Position numbers and translations under genes: made by a program | NCBI GenBank assembly: GCA_003163855.1 | Contig: PLRJ01000159.1 | Location: 107,255 to 171,254, forward strand | Direction: 5' to 3' | Length of the DNA stretch: 64,000 nt | From: Bryobacterales bacterium | GTDB taxonomy: Bacteria > Acidobacteriota > Terriglobia > Bryobacterales > Bryobacteraceae | The notes under the pieces: model-generated | Seen by the model: the letters and a program-made list of their open reading frames with translations, nothing else | Database searches by the model: none | Told to the model about the DNA's origin: nothing | In this document: positions 60,054 through 64,000 of the stretch, piece after piece | Numbering within the stretch: position 1 is the stretch's first letter | Layout: each line of letters begins with the position of its first letter

Positions 60054-62009
60054 GTGTTTCACGAAAAAGGAATTAGTTTTGCTCTGGACACTCCTGAACC
60101 TGTGCCGCTTAACAGCCGGGAATACTATCTGAAAGGCTGGTGCGTCGCCGGGAGTTCTGTCGACCAATTGGGCCTTGCCGTTGTTATTGACGGAGTGGAA
60201 CAGCCCGCCTTCTTTGGTTTACCGAGGCATGATGTCGCCCAGCATTTCACGAACCCCGCTTTGACCCGCTGCGGATTCGTCGCGAGATTTCGGCTTGAAA
60301 CTGCGTCTGCGCCAATCACCCTGGTGGCGATTCTGCATGGCATACGGATTCCCCTTGCCGGGCTCATGGCGGTTCCAGCGCAGGAGATAACTGAACAATT
60401 GAAGGTTACTAACTACCAGCAGTGGCTGGCGGTGAAAGAACCAGAACTTTTTTGGAAAGAAGAAGAGATTGCGCGCAGACTGGCTGCGCTCGACTATCAG
60501 CCTCTGGTTTCCATCATCCTTCCCACCTACAACACGCCCAATTATTTTCTTGTCAGGTGTCTGGAATCCGTTAGCGGGCAACACTATAAAAACTGGGAAC
60601 TGTGTGCGGCTGACGACAAATCTTCCGATCCGGAAGTGCTGGAGACAGTGCATAGATTTGCTGCCGCCGACAACCGGATAAAGGTCTTGCAGTCCGAAAA
60701 ACAGGGCGGCATATCGACCGCTTCCAATATCGCGCTTGCCGCCGCCGGAGGGGATTTTGTCGTTCTGCTCGATCACGATGATGAACTTCATCCATTCGCC
60801 CTGCTGGAAATGGTGCGGGCATTCAATGAGAGCCCACAGTCCCATTTCTTCTTCTCTGATGAAGACAAAATCAATGAATTTGGTGTCCGCAGCCATCCTT
60901 CTTTTAAGCCGGACTTCGACGCCAACACTTTTCTATCGCAGAACTATTTAGGTCATCTGATCGCGCTCAGGCGGAACCTGGTTACTGACATCGGAGGATT
61001 TCGAAGCTGTTGCGATGGCGCGCAGGATTGGGATCTATTGCTAAGAGCTAGCGAAGCAATTGATCCAGCCTCCATCCGGCATGTTCGCAAGCCTCTGTAT
61101 CATTGGCGCATGCACGACAACTCCACCGCGTCGAATCTCGATTGTAAGCCCTATGTGGCAAAAGCCTGGGGGCGAGTTCTGAACGACCACTTGAGTCGAA
61201 CCGGCCAGACGGTGTCCGTCGCGGAGGGCCTTTTTCATGGATCTATGCGCCTTTGTTATCCCGCTCCCCGCGCTTTGGAGCTTGGGGTTTTCTTACGGAC
61301 GGTGGATGGCGCCTTTCAATCGGCGTTTGTCAAGATGAATGCCGGTCAAAGGGCCCTGCATGTCTATCAACTATCGGGCTGTGCTGTAAGCAGGGTCCCC
61401 AAGGATTATTTGAACGGCAATGTGTCCGCTGTGAACCCCGCTCCATGCAGTCTGACGGAGTTGAAAGGCGATGTTTTCGTTTTCTTCAATGGCACACTTG
61501 AAGCATTGAACCACCAATTTTTTGAAGAACTTGTTTCCCAAAGCGTGCGCAAGGACTGCGGCTTAGTGACCGGTATCGCGGTTGATAGCGATAGCAACAT
61601 CATTTCCACCGGACTTGTACGGTCGAAAGACAACGATTTAATCGACCCATGTCTAGGTGTGAAAATGCCAAACCATGGTTATCTCGGGCAAGCTTCTTTG
61701 GTGCGCTGCGTAGATGCGTGTCCGGAGACCTTTTTTGCCGTTCGGCGGGAGCATCTTGAGGCTGTTGGAGGCTTGGGAATCATCTCGTCCTCGGAGATTC
61801 GCCACTTGGCCATTACCCTGACCCAGTATATGAAAGACCATGGACTGTCCATTATCTTTACCCCTTATGCAGTTGCCTCCTTTTCCGGGGATCAAGAGCC
61901 GGCCAGAGAACGTACCGCCCAGTCGACAGCCTTCGAAACGCGGCGAGTTAATCCTCAGGTGCTGAGCTTTATGAACTCTGATCAGGTGTTGAAAGGGTAT
62001 GCCTGCTAG
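60054..62009 (+). CDS. Family 2 glycosyltransferase with N-terminal accessory module
   Basis: VSIILPTYNTPNYFLVRCLESVSGQHYKNWELCAADDKSSD; FVVLLDHDDELHPFALLEM; GTG start. Confidence 0.94.
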   Translation: MFHEKGISFALDTPEPVPLNSREYYLKGWCVAGSSVDQLGLAVVIDGVEQPAFFGLPRHDVAQHFTNPALTRCGFVARFRLETASAPITLVAILHGIRIPLAGLMAVPAQEITEQLKVTNYQQWLAVKEPELFWKEEEIARRLAALDYQPLVSIILPTYNTPNYFLVRCLESVSGQHYKNWELCAADDKSSDPEVLETVHRFAAADNRIKVLQSEKQGGISTASNIALAAAGGDFVVLLDHDDELHPFALLEMVRAFNESPQSHFFFSDEDKINEFGVRSHPSFKPDFDANTFLSQNYLGHLIALRRNLVTDIGGFRSCCDGAQDWDLLLRASEAIDPASIRHVRKPLYHWRMHDNSTASNLDCKPYVAKAWGRVLNDHLSRTGQTVSVAEGLFHGSMRLCYPAPRALELGVFLRTVDGAFQSAFVKMNAGQRALHVYQLSGCAVSRVPKDYLNGNVSAVNPAPCSLTELKGDVFVFFNGTLEALNHQFFEELVSQSVRKDCGLVTGIAVDSDSNIISTGLVRSKDNDLIDPCLGVKMPNHGYLGQASLVRCVDACPETFFAVRREHLEAVGGLGIISSSEIRHLAITLTQYMKDHGLSIIFTPYAVASFSGDQEPARERTAQSTAFETRRVNPQVLSFMNSDQVLKGYAC

Positions 62010-62017
62010 GTCGAAAA

Positions 62018-63643
62018 GTGTCATCTGCCGTTGTCGTCTCCTCATTTAGACCCGATAGTTATTTCTTCAGGTGGATAAGGCAAGCCATTCCGCACTCCCT
62101 TGTGGCGGTTGAGACTTCTGAAAGCCCTGCCAATTCCTTTCTTAACTACTTACTCGAAGAAGGTTGGAGCGCGCAGTTGCTTGAAAGCAACCAGGCGCTC
62201 TGCGCGCATCTTGAAGACAAATGGAAAGAATCGCCGCAAGTAGACTGCATTCGGTTCGATCCGAAATCGCTACAATCGGCGGGTGATGGTCCCAAGTCTC
62301 TTAGCGGCATCTTAGACGACGGCGGCATCCCCAAAGAGTTTGGCCTGCTTATTCTGAACTCGCCAGAGCGGAGATCTGAACATGTCCAAGAACTGAAGAA
62401 ATCAGGTTTTGAACCTCGTTTAATAGCCATAAAAGATGGAAGTGAACTATCCAGTGATAGATGCCCGCTTTACGAGGTTTTAATTGCCGAAGGCTACCGC
62501 TTCGCCGGTACGCAACAGCAGTTCTCACTTTGGGCGCGAACGCAAACTCCAGGCGATTTGGCCGCCGCTGTATCTTTCCAGTTTGCTCCTCCGGTTTGCT
62601 CCGATCTTGCAATGGTGTGCTTCGATGGCGCATCCGGGCAGAACCGTGTTGGTGCCGCCGGTCATCTTGAAGTTGAACTCAGCGGCTGGGCGCTTCTTGA
62701 CACAAGCCAGCCCGTCCCGCCGCAAGTTTACCTGGAGATGACCGATGTTCGAACCGGCCAGACTGAATATGTAACGGGTGCCAGGTTCCCGCGGCTAGAC
62801 GTTTCGCGGCACTTTAACAATCCCGACTTACTCATGTCCGGATTCGAAGCTGTTATCCCAATGCGATCTCTTCATCCGAATGGTATGCGTATTCGGGTCA
62901 TTCAAGGAGATGGCCAGAAGTACTACTCGAGCGCCAGCGAATTAACTATCGACCGCGGCTCCGAAGATTTTGAACTCACAGCTCGGCAAGGTTTGGCGCG
63001 CAAATTCTTGCGCGGAAGCGGTATTGAGATCGGCGCCCTGCAGCGCAAGCTTGAACTGCCCCCAGCCTGCCGAATTCGCTACGTCGATCGAATGCACCTG
63101 GCAGACCTTCTCAATCACTACCCCGAGATGCGCCAGTTCCCGCTTCAGGCGCCTGATCTGGTGGACAATGGCGAGCAGTTATCCACTATCGCCGCAGGCT
63201 CGCTCGACTTTCTCGTGGCTAATCATTTCTTCGAACATAGTGAAAACCCGCTGAGAACGCTGAAGAATTTTCTTCGTGTCTTAAAACCCCACGGCATCCT
63301 TTTCATGGCGGTTCCTGACAAACGGTATACCTTTGACGCGGGCCGTCCAAGCACGAACTTCGACACAATCAGGGCGTCTTACCACTCGGGCGCGCGTTCT
63401 GACCGCGAGCATCTTTACGGCGAATGGGTGGAGTTCGTGGAAATGAATACAGGTCCTGAACGTCAGTCGAGAGTAGCTGCTTTGTTGCAGGAGAACTACA
63501 GCATTCACTTTAATGTTTGGTCCGCCGACGAGCTTCTTTCGTTTCTACTGCAGGCACGCCAGGAGTTCGCTCTTCCTTTCAACATCAGTTCGGTTGTTTG
63601 TTCCGACAACGAGACGATAGTGCTGCTTGAACGGGCATCTTGA
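62018..63643 (+). CDS. Methyltransferase-domain protein with internal accessory module
   Basis: C-terminal SAM methyltransferase-like region LDFLVANHFFEHSENPLRTLKNFLRVLKPHGILFMAVPDKRYTFD; middle ELSGWALL..RLDVSRHFNNPDLLMSGFEAV. Confidence 0.85.
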   Translation: MSSAVVVSSFRPDSYFFRWIRQAIPHSLVAVETSESPANSFLNYLLEEGWSAQLLESNQALCAHLEDKWKESPQVDCIRFDPKSLQSAGDGPKSLSGILDDGGIPKEFGLLILNSPERRSEHVQELKKSGFEPRLIAIKDGSELSSDRCPLYEVLIAEGYRFAGTQQQFSLWARTQTPGDLAAAVSFQFAPPVCSDLAMVCFDGASGQNRVGAAGHLEVELSGWALLDTSQPVPPQVYLEMTDVRTGQTEYVTGARFPRLDVSRHFNNPDLLMSGFEAVIPMRSLHPNGMRIRVIQGDGQKYYSSASELTIDRGSEDFELTARQGLARKFLRGSGIEIGALQRKLELPPACRIRYVDRMHLADLLNHYPEMRQFPLQAPDLVDNGEQLSTIAAGSLDFLVANHFFEHSENPLRTLKNFLRVLKPHGILFMAVPDKRYTFDAGRPSTNFDTIRASYHSGARSDREHLYGEWVEFVEMNTGPERQSRVAALLQENYSIHFNVWSADELLSFLLQARQEFALPFNISSVVCSDNETIVLLERAS

Positions 63644-63782
63644 TGCCTCTTCGACCGCGGGACTGTGCCACTTGGTAACCTTTGGATGCGGAGCGAAGCG
63701 CCAGGGGCGAGGCTGCGCGCCGCCAGGGAGGAAAGGAATTCGCTTACTCCTTCGGTGGGGCGCTTGACACTGTGCCCGCCTT

Positions 63783-64000
63783 GTGCATGTTCCTAAATGT
63801 AAGTCTACGTTGACACAGTTATTCGAGGTTTTAGTGCTTCCACTTCCGACATTTATCCCCAGAAGATATCGCCCGGGTTCACTGGCCAACTGGTCTGGTC
63901 ATCTCGCTTTCGCCAATGATCTGATTGCTCAGCACCGGCCCTCTCTCCTGGTAGAACTTGGCACTCACTATGGGGAGTCTTACTTTGGCATGTGCCAGAG
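63783..64000 (+). CDS. Partial CDS running off the window; possible methyltransferase N-terminus
   Basis: Open frame ..KSTLTQLFEVLVLPLPTFIPRRYRPGSLANWSGHLAFANDLIAQHRPSLLVELGTHYGESYFGMCQ; VELGTHYGESYF resembles SAM motif I. Confidence 0.6.
   Translation, partial: MHVPKCKSTLTQLFEVLVLPLPTFIPRRYRPGSLANWSGHLAFANDLIAQHRPSLLVELGTHYGESYFGMCQ

Noticed and set aside
1-64000. Prophage, transposon, integron, CRISPR or toxin-antitoxin island
   Set aside because: No integrase, transposase, phage structural gene, direct-repeat array or recognisable TA pair found; the tRNA-Gln has no attached repeat or integrase.

Overview
The window is a gene-dense chromosomal segment with an Acidobacteria-like character (VWFA-related acidobacterial protein, LpxC, VPS10/BNR paralogues, many twin-arginine-exported proteins). 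I saw no prophage, transposase or CRISPR array. Core genes are acpP-fabF, tatA/tatC, tRNA-Gln(CTG), a three-subunit molybdenum hydroxylase (YagTSR type), DAHP synthase, lpxC, an MsbA-like ABC exporter, rpiA and a LytS/LytTR two-component pair. From about 42 to 64 kb there is a surface-glycan region: CDP-glucose pyrophosphorylase, sugar C-methyltransferase, RfbC, DprE1/DprE2-like pair, epimerases, glycosyltransferases, FkbM-type methyltransferase, a giant membrane protein, and a secreted NHL/lectin-propeller protein. The strongest unannotated signal is upstream of DAHP synthase. A sigma70-like promoter with 17-bp spacing is followed by a 27-codon ORF, MAAFRSSFYWFRFWYWPESSRGASARN*, in which 8 of 9 consecutive codons are Phe/Tyr/Trp. 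A strong intrinsic terminator follows just before aroF. This looks like a ribosome-mediated attenuator sensing all three aromatic amino acids, with an almost leaderless leader peptide. Other notable items: a sortase with a nearby LPHTA-tailed substrate in a Gram-negative-type genome; a 16-bp perfect inverted repeat between doxX and a TetR regulator; an orphan terminator in the leader of a histidine kinase; a 26-aa very basic micro-ORF before lpxC; a sequence module shared by three different glycan enzymes; exactly periodic 7x144-bp lectin-like repeats; and two frameshifted pseudogenes. All calls come from reading the sequence; no searches or folding were run.
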